From Rhizorhapis sp. SPR117 (GTDB lineage: Bacteria; Pseudomonadota; Alphaproteobacteria; Sphingomonadales; Sphingomonadaceae), in assembly GCF_021742065.1 (NCBI RefSeq), contig NZ_JAKKIE010000037.1, positions 1-40,020 of the forward strand: a stretch of 40,020 nucleotides of DNA. Direction: 5' to 3'. A model generated the notes under the pieces. That model worked only from the letters and a program-made list of their open reading frames with translations, did no database searches and was not told where the DNA came from. Below are positions 12,415 to 21,331 of the stretch, in pieces. The translations under genes were made by a program, and so were the position numbers. How positions within the stretch are numbered: the stretch's first letter is position 1; every line of letters begins with the position of its first letter.

Positions 12415-13188
12415 CTAAGCGCTTGGGGCATGTTCCCGGATAAGGTCATAGGCGCGCTTGTACCATTTCGTGCCCGGATAATTGGCCCCCAGTACCGCCG
12501 CCGTCTTTTCGGCCTCTGCCGGAATGCCCAGCGCCAGATAGGTTTCGGTCAGCCGCATCAATGCTTCGGGTGTATGGGTCGTTGTCTGATATTTGTCGAT
12601 CACCGTGCGAAAGCGGACCGTAGCGGCCAGCCATTGGCCACGGCGTTCGTAAAAGCGGCCGATTTCCATTTCCTTGCCCGCCAGATGGTCGTTAACCAGA
12701 TCCACCTTCAACCGCGCATCGGCGGCAAAACGGCTTTGCGGATAACGCCGGATCAGTTCACCCAGCGAATTCAATGCCTGCTCTGTAATTTTCTGATCAC
12801 GGGTAACATCGGCAATTTGTTCATAATAGCACAATGAGATCAGATAATAGGCATAGGGCGCATCCTTGTTGCCGGGATGGATCGACAGGAAACGCTGCGC
12901 CGACTGAATCGATTGGGTATAGTCGCGGCCCATATAATAGCTGAATGCGCTCATCAGCTGCGCCCGACGCGCCCAAGGCGAATAGGGATGCTGGCGCTCA
13001 ACCTCATCGAACAGCGCGGCGGCAATCTTGAACTGCCCACGGTCCAGACGATATTTGGCCGCATTATAAAGCGTACTGACGTCGCGGGCGACGTAATTGG
13101 TATCAGCCTTGTTCTTGCTGGTAGCGCATCCGGCGAGGAGGACGAGCGACAGGCCGACAACAAGCGGCTTAACGAGAGTCTTGTGCAT
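12415..13188 (-). CDS. bamD: Outer-membrane protein assembly factor BamD (lipoprotein)
   Basis: A 257-residue lipoprotein of the BAM complex, which inserts beta-barrel proteins into the outer membrane. A signal peptide ends in the lipobox LLAG-Cys21. The mature part is built of TPR-like helices starting with TLYNAAKYRLDRGQF, with QHPYSPWARRAQLMSAFSYY and IRRYPQSRFAADARLKV typical of BamD. The length matches the family. No clear Shine-Dalgarno sequence is seen before the ATG. It precedes recN and ligA on the same strand, an order I recall from other sphingomonads; the lpxC gene often found upstream in that clade is not here. Confidence 0.95.
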   Translation of the reverse strand: MHKTLVKPLVVGLSLVLLAGCATSKNKADTNYVARDVSTLYNAAKYRLDRGQFKIAAALFDEVERQHPYSPWARRAQLMSAFSYYMGRDYTQSIQSAQRFLSIHPGNKDAPYAYYLISLCYYEQIADVTRDQKITEQALNSLGELIRRYPQSRFAADARLKVDLVNDHLAGKEMEIGRFYERRGQWLAATVRFRTVIDKYQTTTHTPEALMRLTETYLALGIPAEAEKTAAVLGANYPGTKWYKRAYDLIREHAPSA

Positions 13189-13266
13189 GGGGATGGGTCA
13201 TAGCTTACCGTTTCGTCCTCGCCAAGCAATTGATTGCTGTATCGCCTTCTTCACGCCAACATAAAA

Positions 13267-13292
13267 AAAGAGGCCCCGAATGGAGCCTCTTT
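13267..13292 (-). terminator. Terminator downstream of pnp (possibly bidirectional)
   Basis: The arms AAAGAGGC and GCCTCTTT form a hairpin. On the minus strand it is followed by a run of T, matching the end of the pnp transcript. T-rich sequence also follows on the plus strand, so it may work both ways. Confidence 0.8.
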
Positions 13293-13319
13293 CTTCTTTT
13301 TCCGATTTTGCGCCCGGGA

Positions 13320-15611
13320 TCAGTCTTCCTGGGTAATGAAGCTGGGCAGGCCAGCGTCGCCGCCGTCCTCGCCACCTTCATTCCGGGGACCACGGTCACG
13401 ACGCGGACCACGGCCACGTCCGCCGCGATCACCATCACCGCCGCGACCACCATCCCGGCGCGGGCCACGATCGCCACGCGGTTCGCGTGCCTCACGGGGC
13501 GGACGGGTATCTTCCAGTTCCTCGCCAGTTTCCTGATCAACCACACGCATCGACAGGCGAACCTTGCCGCGTGGATCAATTTCAAGAACCTTGACCTTGA
13601 CTTCCTGCCCCTCGGACAGAACATCAGCCACCTTCTCGACACGCTCGGCGCGAATTTCGGAGACATGGACGAGGCCGTCCTTGCCACCCATGAAATTCAC
13701 GAACGCGCCGAAATCGACCAGGTTCACGACTTTGCCATTGTAGATCTTGCCAACTTCGGCCTCCTCGACGATGCCGAGAATCCAGGCACGAGCCGCTTCG
13801 ATCTGGGCGACATCGGACGAACTGATCTTGATCAGACCCTCATCGTCAATATCGACCTTGGCGCCCGTTTCAGCAACGATTTCACGAATGACCTTGCCGC
13901 CAGTACCGATGACTTCACGGATCTTCGACTTGTCGATCTGCAGCGTTTCGATCCGTGGAGCGTGGGCGGACAGTTCAGAGCGGGTATGATCCAGCGCCTT
14001 GGCCATTTCGCCCAGAATATGCGCGCGGCCCGCGTTGGCCTGTGCCAGTGCCTGCTTCATGATCTCTTCGGTGATGCCAGCGATCTTGATGTCCATCTGC
14101 AAGGACGTGATGCCCTCGCTGGTGCCTGCAACCTTGAAATCCATGTCGCCCAGATGGTCCTCGTCACCCAGAATGTCGGAAAGGACTGCAAAGTCCTTGC
14201 CTTCCAGGATCAGGCCCATGGCGATACCCGACACCGGACGCTTCAAAGGAACGCCCGCATCCATCATCGAGAGCGAACCGCCGCACACCGTTGCCATCGA
14301 CGAAGAGCCGTTGGATTCGGTGATGTCGGACAATACGCGGATTGTATAAGGGAATTCGTCCTTGGTCGGCAACACAGGGTGCAGGGCGCGCCATGCCAGC
14401 TTGCCATGGCCCACTTCACGACGACCCGGCGCACCAAAGCGGCCGACTTCACCAACCGAGTAAGGCGGGAAGTTATAGTGCAGCATGAAGTTTTCATAGC
14501 TGAGGCCAGTCAGGCCATCGATCATCTGCTCGCTGTCCTTGGTACCCAGCGTGGTGGTGCAGATCGCCTGCGTTTCGCCACGTGTGAACAGCGCCGAACC
14601 ATGGGTACGCGGCAGGAAGCCCACCATCGCCTCGATCGGACGGATCTGCGTGGTGGTACGGCCATCAATACGCGAACCATCCTTCAGGATAGCGCCACGA
14701 ACGATTTCAGCCTCCAGCTTCTTCATCAGCTTGTTGGCGACCATCTGCGTCTGCGGCGTTTCCTCGGCGAACGCCACCTTGGCCTTCGCCCGGGCTTCAT
14801 TCAGCGCATTGGAACGCGCCGACTTGTCGGTCAGCTTGTAAGCCGCAGCAATATCCTTGCCGATCAGCTTCTTCAGCTTGTCCTTGATCGCCGAATTGTC
14901 GTTGCCAGCATCCAGTTCCCACGGGTCCTTGGCAGCCTTTTCAGCCAACTTGACGATCGCTTCGATGACCTTTTTCGATTCGGTATGCGCATACATTACC
15001 GCGCCGAGCATGACGTCTTCCGAAAGCTCTTTGGCTTCGGATTCAACCATCATCACCGCGTCATACGTACCGGCGACAATCAGGTCGAGTTCACCTTCCT
15101 TCACTTCGTCGAGTGAAGGGTTGAGTTGATATTCGCCATCCTTGTAGCCAATGCGCGCGGCCGCGATCGGACCCATGAAGGGAACACCAGAAATGGTAAG
15201 AGCAGCCGATGCCGCGATCATGGCGACAATGTCCGGTTCAGTTTCACCATCAAAGGAAAGAACCTGCGCAATCACATTGATTTCGTTATAGAAACCTTCT
15301 GGAAACAACGGACGAACGGGACGGTCGATCAAGCGGCTGGTCAGCGTTTCCTTTTCGGTCGCGCCGCGCTCACGCTTGAAAAAGCCGCCTGGAATGCGTC
15401 CGGCGGCGGAGAATTTTTCCTGATAGTGAACGGTGAGCGGGAAGAAATCCTGCCCTTCCTTCACGGACTTGGCGGCGGTCACGGCGCACAGCACCACGGT
15501 TTCGCCATAGGTGGCCAGCACTGCGCCGTCCGCCTGACGGGCAACACGGCCCGTTTCGAGTGTCAGGGTTTTTCCGCCCCACTCGATTTCTACTTTCTTT
15601 ACGTCAAACAT
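13320..15611 (-). CDS. pnp: Polyribonucleotide nucleotidyltransferase (PNPase)
   Basis: A 763-residue PNPase that degrades RNA 3'-5' by phosphorolysis and takes part in the degradosome. Two RNase PH domains make up about residues 1-540, with [17 protein letters not shown] and [15 protein letters not shown] in the first and [15 protein letters not shown] in the second. A KH domain (about 555-615, with [14 protein letters not shown]) and an S1 domain (about 620-690, [20 protein letters not shown]) follow. The C-terminal tail (about 700-750) is an Arg-Gly-rich low-complexity extension likely to bind RNA or partner proteins. It follows rpsO, the classical order, separated by a terminator and a repeat. 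Confidence 0.98.
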   Translation of the reverse strand: MFDVKKVEIEWGGKTLTLETGRVARQADGAVLATYGETVVLCAVTAAKSVKEGQDFFPLTVHYQEKFSAAGRIPGGFFKRERGATEKETLTSRLIDRPVRPLFPEGFYNEINVIAQVLSFDGETEPDIVAMIAASAALTISGVPFMGPIAAARIGYKDGEYQLNPSLDEVKEGELDLIVAGTYDAVMMVESEAKELSEDVMLGAVMYAHTESKKVIEAIVKLAEKAAKDPWELDAGNDNSAIKDKLKKLIGKDIAAAYKLTDKSARSNALNEARAKAKVAFAEETPQTQMVANKLMKKLEAEIVRGAILKDGSRIDGRTTTQIRPIEAMVGFLPRTHGSALFTRGETQAICTTTLGTKDSEQMIDGLTGLSYENFMLHYNFPPYSVGEVGRFGAPGRREVGHGKLAWRALHPVLPTKDEFPYTIRVLSDITESNGSSSMATVCGGSLSMMDAGVPLKRPVSGIAMGLILEGKDFAVLSDILGDEDHLGDMDFKVAGTSEGITSLQMDIKIAGITEEIMKQALAQANAGRAHILGEMAKALDHTRSELSAHAPRIETLQIDKSKIREVIGTGGKVIREIVAETGAKVDIDDEGLIKISSSDVAQIEAARAWILGIVEEAEVGKIYNGKVVNLVDFGAFVNFMGGKDGLVHVSEIRAERVEKVADVLSEGQEVKVKVLEIDPRGKVRLSMRVVDQETGEELEDTRPPREAREPRGDRGPRRDGGRGGDGDRGGRGRGPRRDRGPRNEGGEDGGDAGLPSFITQED

Positions 15612-15749
15612 GTATTTTCCTTCCTCCCGCCTGCCCTATGCAGACGGCGGCCTATGGTGCGGGCAAAGCCGGCCCGCGGCGGTTTCGGGGCTGGTTTCTC
15701 GCCCCACGGCCATTCCGTCGAATTACGGTCCGGCTTTATCTTGCACTGC

Positions 15750-15815
15750 GTACCCCGGCGAAGGCCGGGGTCCAATAGCAGCGCTGGAATTGGCTCCCGG
15801 CCTTCGCCAGGATAC
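15750..15815. repeat. Palindromic GC-rich repeat between rpsO and pnp
   Basis: A 66-bp inverted repeat. The left arm (GTACCCCGGCGAAGGCCGGG) pairs, with a few mismatches, to the right arm ending in CCAGGATAC. The core CCGGCGAAGGCC motif also appears in the element inside truB (16535-16627), so the two look like one family. It sits in the rpsO-pnp gap, where RNA structure could influence pnp expression. Confidence 0.75.
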
Positions 15816-15840
15816 AAAAAGAGCGCCCGAGGGCGCCCTT
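15816..15840 (-). terminator. rpsO terminator / attenuator
   Basis: Immediately after the rpsO stop, a GGGCGCCC/GGGCGCTC hairpin is followed on the minus strand by TTTTT. It should end most rpsO transcripts, so pnp needs readthrough or its own promoter. Confidence 0.8.
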
Positions 15841-15842
15841 CC

Positions 15843-16112
15843 TTACTTGCGAAGACCCAGCTTCGCGATAATCTCTGCGTAGCGCGCCGCGTCTTTCTTT
15901 TTCAGATAGTCGAGCAGGCTGCGGCGCTTGTTGACCATCATCAAAAGGCCACGGCGGCTATGGTTGTCCTTGTGGTGCCCCTTGAAATGTTCGGTCAGGG
16001 TCGTGATGCGATCGGTCAGGATTGCCACCTGGACTTCCGGAGACCCGGTATCGCCCTCGCCGCGGGCATGTTCGGTGATCAGTTCCTGTTTGCGCTCAGC
16101 AGTAATCGACAT
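15843..16112 (-). CDS. rpsO: 30S ribosomal protein S15
   Basis: An 89-residue S15, the standard length. S15 binds the central domain of 16S rRNA early in 30S assembly. The conserved stretch from [15 protein letters not shown] through [16 protein letters not shown] to the [11 protein letters not shown] segment is intact. The start at 16112 gives the normal N-terminus [12 protein letters not shown]; a longer in-frame extension overlaps truB and is not real. It lies 16 bases after truB and is followed directly by a terminator, then pnp. Confidence 0.98.
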   Translation of the reverse strand: MSITAERKQELITEHARGEGDTGSPEVQVAILTDRITTLTEHFKGHHKDNHSRRGLLMMVNKRRSLLDYLKKKDAARYAEIIAKLGLRK

Positions 16113-16128
16113 CGTCATCCTTTCAAAA

Positions 16129-17112
16129 CTAGAGGTTAAACCCGCGAACGACCCGGACATTTCCGTCCGAAACCTCCACCAGCGCGACTGGAATATCTTC
16201 CAGCCATGCACAATGAAGTCCGTCATCTGCGGTTATCCCGTCCAAGACCTGACCCTGATGGATCAGCCTTGCCTGGCCGGGGGTGAGGCAAAGAGCCGGG
16301 ATGTCGTCCAGCCCTGCCTCAAGCGGCAAGATTATGTCTTCAAGGGTGCGGCCTTTACCGCATTCCTGCAGTTTGTCCAGAGAAATCGCCTCTGCCAACG
16401 TGAAAGGACCTGCCTTCGTGCGGCGAAGCATAGAGACATGGCCAACGGTATGCAGCGCCAATGCGATGTCGCGGGCCAGCGAACGGATATAGGTGCCTTT
16501 GGAGACATGGGCGGTCAAAGTGATTTCATTTATTTCGTCATTCCCGCGCAGGCGGGAATCCATTTCCTGCCCGCTGATCCGGGTGATTGACTCGGGAGAT
16601 GGATCCCCGCCTTCGCCGGGATGACGATAGGAGGCAGGGGAATAACAAATGGAGAGATCGTGAATCACCACCTCTCTCGTCTTCATCTCCACTTCTTGCC
16701 CCGCTCGCGCCAGATCATAGGCGCGCTGCCCATCAACCTTGAGTGCGGAGTAGATCGGCGGAACCTGCTCAATCGGCCCGGTAAAGCGGGCCAGTACGGC
16801 CTCCACCTCCGCCATTGCCGGACGATGATCCGAGGTCGCAATCACTGCGCCTTCGCGATCCAATGTATCGGTCTGCGTACCAAAACATATGGTGAAATCA
16901 TAGATTTTGGACGCATCCAGCATCCGTCCCGCAAGCTTGGTCGCTTCGCCCAATGCTATAGGGAGTACGCCCGTCGCCAAAGGATCGAGCGTGCCGCCAT
17001 GGCCGATCTTCGCCTTGGAATAGCCGCCATCGCGCAGCGCTCGCTTTACCGCCGCTACCGCCTGGGTCGATCCCAGCGCCAGCGGCTTGTCCAATATGAT
17101 CCAGCCATTCAC
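16129..17112 (-). CDS. truB: tRNA pseudouridine-55 synthase with an in-frame repeat insertion
   Basis: A 327-residue TruB that makes pseudouridine 55 in the T-arm of tRNAs. The catalytic motif [15 protein letters not shown] (Asp43) and the N-terminal [13 protein letters not shown] are intact, as are [21 protein letters not shown] and the [13 protein letters not shown] motif (about 205-217). Residues about 162-193, between those last two motifs, are the translation of a palindromic repeat (see 16535-16627) and include the peptide [10 protein letters not shown], which I know as the translation of such repeats in other bacteria. All known core motifs survive, so the enzyme is probably active with a surface loop enlarged by about 31 residues. 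The gene lies nine bases downstream of the DUF6491 gene and just before rpsO. Confidence 0.93.
   Translation of the reverse strand: MNGWIILDKPLALGSTQAVAAVKRALRDGGYSKAKIGHGGTLDPLATGVLPIALGEATKLAGRMLDASKIYDFTICFGTQTDTLDREGAVIATSDHRPAMAEVEAVLARFTGPIEQVPPIYSALKVDGQRAYDLARAGQEVEMKTREVVIHDLSICYSPASYRHPGEGGDPSPESITRISGQEMDSRLRGNDEINEITLTAHVSKGTYIRSLARDIALALHTVGHVSMLRRTKAGPFTLAEAISLDKLQECGKGRTLEDIILPLEAGLDDIPALCLTPGQARLIHQGQVLDGITADDGLHCAWLEDIPVALVEVSDGNVRVVRGFNL
16535..16627. repeat. Palindromic repeat inserted in frame within truB
   Basis: A 93-bp element (31 codons) with inverted ends TCGTCAT...ATGACGA. A left hairpin (TTCCCGCGCAGGCGGGAA) and a right hairpin-like CCCCGCCTTCGCCGGG flank a less structured middle. 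Its length is a multiple of three and contains no stop in the truB frame. The GCGAAGGC core links it to the repeat at 15750-15815. Its exact edges are estimated. Confidence 0.8.
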
Positions 17113-17121
17113 CCGTGCCGG

Positions 17122-17532
17122 TTAGCGCTCTTTGGCAGCTTTGTCAGCAGATTGCTTGTGATGCTTTCCCTTTGCTGGCGGCGGATCACTTTCGACCATA
17201 TTTTGAATCGCACATCGCTGCCCTCTGACAATCACTGTTCCAAAATGATCAAGCGTATCGATCCCACGGGTTTCAAAGCCAATGGTCTCCACAAAAGGCA
17301 GATCAGGGCAGTATCCCATCAGCCGGGCATGATACCATTGCCCATGTATATCCTGGATATACAACGCCTCGCTGCCATCTGCGCTCCAATCGCGGATCGA
17401 TCCTGAATTGACGAACGGTATCGATGCATTGCTGGTAGCAACCGGGGATTTCGGCGTTGCGCCTTTGCTTTCCTTGGCTATGACGGCGACCGAGACGATG
17501 AGTGCGGCCGCGATGGCTTCCTTGTATCGCAT
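17122..17532 (-). CDS. DUF6491-like secreted or anchored protein
   Basis: A 136-residue protein starting with a hydrophobic signal or anchor segment (about residues 6-19) and a small mature domain. The core IRDWSADGSEALYIQDIHG...WYHARLMGYCPDLPFVETIGF...DTLDHFGTVIVRGQRC resembles the DUF6491 family as I remember it; the assignment is from memory. Two cysteines (in the GYC and QRC segments) could form a disulfide outside the cytoplasm. The tail is basic. It lies between rbfA and truB on the same strand, nine bases before truB, so it is co-transcribed with translation genes despite its likely export. Function unknown. Confidence 0.75.
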   Translation of the reverse strand: MRYKEAIAAALIVSVAVIAKESKGATPKSPVATSNASIPFVNSGSIRDWSADGSEALYIQDIHGQWYHARLMGYCPDLPFVETIGFETRGIDTLDHFGTVIVRGQRCAIQNMVESDPPPAKGKHHKQSADKAAKER

Positions 17533-17639
17533 GGTGCGGCTCCTGTATTACATGAACCCCTACCTGCCAAAAATATGGTGGCGAACCCGCAGCAATCAAG
17601 TTACCAAGTGCCGTCGCATACCGTACCGGTGGAGGGGGC

Positions 17640-18032
17640 TTATTCTTCTTCGCCCAGATCGCGCGCCACTTTCGGATCGCGCAACAGGCGGTCGATATGC
17701 CCTCCCTGATCAAAGCTCTCATCGCTCAGGAATTTGATTTTCGCGGCATATTTCAATTTCGTCCGCGATGCGACTTCACGCTGAAAAAAAGCGGTGTGAG
17801 TCCGCAGGGCCTTGAGCACGACATCTTCGTCATTGCCCAGCAGTGGTTTCACGAACACAGTCGCATGACGCAGATCAGGCGACATACGCACTTCGGTGAC
17901 GGAAACCAGATGGCTCGCAAGCACATCGTCATGCACATCCCCGCGCATCAGAATTTCCGACAGGATATGCCGCACCTGCTCCCCCACGCGCAGCACGCGG
18001 ATCGAGGGAGAAAGATTTTCGACGCGGGCCAT
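17640..18032 (-). CDS. rbfA: Ribosome-binding factor A
   Basis: A 130-residue RbfA, which helps late maturation of the 30S subunit and 16S rRNA 5'-end processing. The KH-like fold is recognisable from [40 protein letters not shown] and the C-terminal [26 protein letters not shown] chose the ATG at 18032 over a GTG at 18038 because GGAG stands six bases upstream. That ribosome-binding site lies in the last codons of the antitoxin gene, whose stop is only two bases before this ATG, so rbfA translation is probably coupled to the antitoxin. Confidence 0.95.
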   Translation of the reverse strand: MARVENLSPSIRVLRVGEQVRHILSEILMRGDVHDDVLASHLVSVTEVRMSPDLRHATVFVKPLLGNDEDVVLKALRTHTAFFQREVASRTKLKYAAKIKFLSDESFDQGGHIDRLLRDPKVARDLGEEE

Positions 18033-18034
18033 CG

Positions 18035-18409
18035 TCACTCCAAGGGAAGAATGTCGTCAATGGATACATCCAGTGCTTCGGCGAGCGCACGCCAAAGCGC
18101 AGGTTTGCCCTGACGATTTCCAGTTTCTATCTCGGAAAGATAGGATTTCCCGATCCCGGTCCTTTTACCCACCTGCTCCAATGTCATTCCCCGATATTTT
18201 CGCCATACCCGGAGCGCACTTTCTCCGCCCATGATCCGATCGACCATTTCCGCGGGCAGATATTCCTCACCCGTCAGGCGTCGCTGCTCAGCTGCGACGG
18301 CCGCAAGGGCGTCGGCACGATCCTCGACGATATCCAGCAGCTTTTGATAATCGTCTATAGGCAACATCGCCATTTTCTGTCCGGCGATCTCGACAATTTG
18401 AACCGTCAT
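18035..18409 (-). CDS. XRE-family antitoxin of a RelE/ParE-type pair
   Basis: A 124-residue protein with a C-terminal Cro/CI-type helix-turn-helix (about residues 66-120: [20 protein letters not shown], then [11 protein letters not shown]). The N-terminal region (about 1-60) begins with a short strand resembling the dimerisation part of antitoxins. Antitoxins of this kind neutralise the RelE/ParE partner and repress their own promoter. The start overlaps the toxin stop by four bases (ATGA) and has a GAGGTGAAG ribosome-binding site. Toxin-first order is typical of HigBA-like modules. It is embedded between infB and rbfA. Confidence 0.88.
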   Translation of the reverse strand: MTVQIVEIAGQKMAMLPIDDYQKLLDIVEDRADALAAVAAEQRRLTGEEYLPAEMVDRIMGGESALRVWRKYRGMTLEQVGKRTGIGKSYLSEIETGNRQGKPALWRALAEALDVSIDDILPLE

Positions 18410-18657
18410 GACTTCACCTCATACGCCGAGCCGCGCGGCCCTATATCGTCGATCCACAATATATCTTCTTCGATACGAAAGATGATACGCCAGTCCTGAA
18501 TGCGCAACCTGTATTCCGGCCTGCCCTGAAGGCGCCTGACATTCGCACTTTGCGACAATGGCTCAGCCGCTAACTCATCGATCTTCTGCCGGATTAACAG
18601 GCGCTTGTTAGATTTCAATAGCGCCCGCACAGCGGATTTTGAAAATCGAACCTCCAT
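18406..18657 (-). CDS. RelE/ParE-family toxin
   Basis: An 83-residue basic protein with the RelE/ParE pattern: an N-terminal strand and two helices (EVRFSKSAVRALLKSNKRLLIRQKIDELA), then VRRLQGRPEYRLRIQDWRIIFRIEEDILWIDDIGPRGSAY, where the RLRIQDWRIIF strand and its Arg residues match the usual active-site sheet. Family members cleave mRNA at the ribosome (RelE) or poison gyrase (ParE); which applies here is not decidable by eye. No good Shine-Dalgarno sequence precedes the ATG. The start lies 6 bases from one arm of a perfect inverted repeat (18664-18717) that is probably the operator. The gene starts 68 bases downstream of infB. Confidence 0.88.
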   Translation of the reverse strand: MEVRFSKSAVRALLKSNKRLLIRQKIDELAAEPLSQSANVRRLQGRPEYRLRIQDWRIIFRIEEDILWIDDIGPRGSAYEVKS

Positions 18658-18663
18658 TGCATC

Positions 18664-18717
18664 ATTTTACGGAATGTGAACTTTTCTACAACCTAAAAGA
18701 TCACTATTCCGTAAAAT
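18664..18717 (-). promoter_or_regulatory. Probable operator of the toxin-antitoxin pair
   Basis: A perfect 12-bp inverted repeat, ATTTTACGGAAT (18664-18675) and ATTCCGTAAAAT (18706-18717), with a 30-bp spacer that includes a smaller CTTTT/AAAAG pair. It occupies the infB-toxin gap and is strikingly AT-rich for this chromosome. I infer that the antitoxin or toxin-antitoxin complex binds here; an internal promoter is likely but I cannot place it exactly. Confidence 0.7.
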
Positions 18718-18724
18718 TTGGGGA

Positions 18725-21265
18725 TCACAACGTCCGCGCCCTTTCCTCGACCTCATAGGTCTCCAGATAATCGCCCGGCTTGATGTCGGTATGACCCACG
18801 AACGTCACACCGCATTCAAGGCCGGCGCGGACTTCCGCCACATCGTCCTTGAACCGCCGCAGCGACGCGATTTCGCCATTGTAGATGATGACATCGTCGC
18901 GGGTGACACGAGCCTTGAGCGCCTTGCGAATAAAGCCGTCGGTGACGAGCAGACCCGCCGCCTTGCCATGTTTGCCTGCCGAAAAGACATCGCGAATTTC
19001 GGCACGGCCAACAACGGTTTCAATCCGTTCGGGTCCAAGTTCGCCTGCCATTTCGCCCTTGATCTCCTCGATCAGGTCATAAATGACGTCATAATATTTC
19101 AGGCGAACCTTTTCGCGCTCTGCAACCACGCGCGCCTTGGCATTCGGGCGAACGTTGAAGCCGATGATCGGCGCATTGGAAGCGCCAGCCAGCGTCACGT
19201 CGGATTCAGTGATCGCACCAACGCCGCTATGCAGTACACGGACCTTGATCTCATCCGTCGATGCCTTGGCCAACGAACCGATGATCGCTTCCACCGATCC
19301 TTGCACATCGCCTTTGATAACCACCGGATATTCGATCATCCTGTCGTTGAGCACAGAGAACATATGTTCGACGCTCGACGGGGCGGACGTCGTGCGTTTC
19401 TTGGTGATGACCTCCTGGCGATAGGCGGCGACTTCGCGTGCCCGCGCCTCGTTTTCCACCACGCTGAGCAGATCGCCCGCTGATGGCACACCCGAAAGGC
19501 CCAGCACTTCGACCGGCATGGACGGGCCGGCTTCCTTCAGTTGCTGACCCTTTTCGTTCGTCATGGCCCGGACTTTGCCGCTTTCTGCGCCAACGACGAA
19601 GATGTCGCCAACCTTCAGCGTGCCCTTGCGTACCAATATGGTCGCAACCGGCCCGCGGCCCTTGTCGAGCTTTGCCTCTATCACAGTGCCTTCGGCCTGC
19701 CGATCCGGATTGGCCGTCAACTCCAGCAATTCGGCCTGAAGCAGGATTTTTTCGACCAATTCGTCAAGGCCGATCTTCTTGAGCGCAGATACTTCGACGT
19801 CCTGTACGTCGCCGCCCATCTGTTCGACGACGATTTCATGTTCGAGCAGGCGGGTACGGACCTTGTTGGGGTCCGCATTTTCCCTGTCGATCTTGTTGAT
19901 CGCCACGATCATCGGCACGCCCGCCGCCTTGGTATGATTGATCGCCTCGATCGTCTGCGGCATCAACCCGTCATCGGCGGCAACCACCAGAATGACGATG
20001 TCAGTCACATTGGCGCCGCGCGCGCGCATTTCCGTAAAGGCCTCATGACCCGGAGTATCCAGGAAAGTGATCTTGTCGCCCGTAGCAACCTGCACCTGAT
20101 AAGCGCCGATATGCTGCGTTATACCACCTGCTTCGCCCGCCACGACATCCGTACCGCGCAATGCATCGAGCAAGCTGGTCTTGCCATGATCGACATGGCC
20201 CATGATCGTGACTACCGGCGCGCGAGGTTTCAGTGTTTCGGTCGCGTCCTCGCTACCCTCAATGCCCAGCTCGACATCGGACTCGGACACGCGTTGAATG
20301 CGGTGACCAAATTCCTCCACCAGCAATTCGGCGGTATCCTGATCAATGACTTCGTTGATGGTCACCGGTGTGCCCATTTTGAACAGCGACTTCACCAGAT
20401 CCGCACCCTTTTCGGCCATACGGTTGGCAAGTTCCTGCACCGTAATGCCTTCAGGCACGATAACGTCACGCACCTGCTTGACCTGCGGCTCACGCGAACC
20501 GCCCCCAATAAGGCGCTTTTCCTTTTCGCGAGCACGCTTGAGCGCGGCCAGCGAACGCGCGCGCGCGCCGCCGTCGCCGCCATCGGTCAATGCACGCGTG
20601 ACAGTCAGCTTGCCTGACTGGCGACGGTCGTGATCACCCTTGGCGCGTGCAGGTTTCGGTTCAGGACGCTTGGGCGCCGCAACCGGAGTGAATTTGCGCG
20701 GAGGCGGAGCACGTTCGACCGTTTCCTTGGCCACCTCCTCGGTTCCCGCCTGTTCGGGAGCGTTCTCAACGGGTGTTTGCGTAACAAGGGGTTCACCCGC
20801 AGGCGCTTCTTCCGCCCGGACTTCCTGAGTCGTTACTTTTTCTTCGACTTCCTGTTTCTCGTCGGCGCGGCGCCGTTCTTCTTCAGCAGCCCTCTGTCGC
20901 TCCGTTTCCTGGCGACGACGCGCTTCCTCCAGCGCATTCATCCGCGCCTCTTCGGCTTCGCGCAGCAACTTGGCCTGCAGTTCCTGGCGGGACATCAGGC
21001 TATCTTGCGCCGACACGCGCGGCGATGGCGGCGGCGCCTTCGGAGCAGGAGCGGGCGCTGGTTTGGGCTTGACAGGCTCGGCCTGCACCGGCGGGGCTTC
21101 CGCCTCACCGGGCTTCCCGATGATACGGCGGCGCTTGACCTCAACCACGACCGTGTTCTTTCGGCCATGGCTGAAACTTTGCTGCACCTGCCCGGCTTCA
21201 ACCGTCCGCTTCAGGCCCAAAGGCTTGCGGCCCAGTATCGGCTTTTCTGTTTCGCTGTCACTCAT
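18725..21265 (-). CDS. infB: Translation initiation factor IF-2
   Basis: An 846-residue IF-2, the GTPase that delivers initiator tRNA to the 30S subunit. A long charged, Ala/Pro/Glu-rich N-terminal region (about residues 1-270) includes a coiled coil (about 90-145), then the IF2_N helix region ([17 protein letters not shown]). The G domain follows: G1 GHVDHGKT (356-363), DTPGHEAF and NKID. Domains II-IV follow, ending with [21 protein letters not shown]. It lies downstream of ylxR; the toxin-antitoxin pair follows, then rbfA, its usual neighbour. Confidence 0.98.
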   Translation of the reverse strand: MSDSETEKPILGRKPLGLKRTVEAGQVQQSFSHGRKNTVVVEVKRRRIIGKPGEAEAPPVQAEPVKPKPAPAPAPKAPPPSPRVSAQDSLMSRQELQAKLLREAEEARMNALEEARRRQETERQRAAEEERRRADEKQEVEEKVTTQEVRAEEAPAGEPLVTQTPVENAPEQAGTEEVAKETVERAPPPRKFTPVAAPKRPEPKPARAKGDHDRRQSGKLTVTRALTDGGDGGARARSLAALKRAREKEKRLIGGGSREPQVKQVRDVIVPEGITVQELANRMAEKGADLVKSLFKMGTPVTINEVIDQDTAELLVEEFGHRIQRVSESDVELGIEGSEDATETLKPRAPVVTIMGHVDHGKTSLLDALRGTDVVAGEAGGITQHIGAYQVQVATGDKITFLDTPGHEAFTEMRARGANVTDIVILVVAADDGLMPQTIEAINHTKAAGVPMIVAINKIDRENADPNKVRTRLLEHEIVVEQMGGDVQDVEVSALKKIGLDELVEKILLQAELLELTANPDRQAEGTVIEAKLDKGRGPVATILVRKGTLKVGDIFVVGAESGKVRAMTNEKGQQLKEAGPSMPVEVLGLSGVPSAGDLLSVVENEARAREVAAYRQEVITKKRTTSAPSSVEHMFSVLNDRMIEYPVVIKGDVQGSVEAIIGSLAKASTDEIKVRVLHSGVGAITESDVTLAGASNAPIIGFNVRPNAKARVVAEREKVRLKYYDVIYDLIEEIKGEMAGELGPERIETVVGRAEIRDVFSAGKHGKAAGLLVTDGFIRKALKARVTRDDVIIYNGEIASLRRFKDDVAEVRAGLECGVTFVGHTDIKPGDYLETYEVEERARTL

Positions 21266-21331
21266 CGACTAAACCAGTTCCTTCAATCAACGTCCCGGCG
21301 CGGGGCAAATCCCCGGCCCATTATTAGTTCT

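Noticed and set aside
13230..15116. 628-codon open frame on the plus strand opposite pnp
   Set aside because: His/Arg/Asp-biased shadow of pnp, whose domains are fully recognisable.
16113..16226. N-terminal extension of rpsO into truB
   Set aside because: Standard S15 N-terminus begins at 16112; extension overlaps the truB C-terminus.
19541..20617. 358-codon open frame on the plus strand opposite infB
   Set aside because: Shadow of the IF-2 G domain and following domains.
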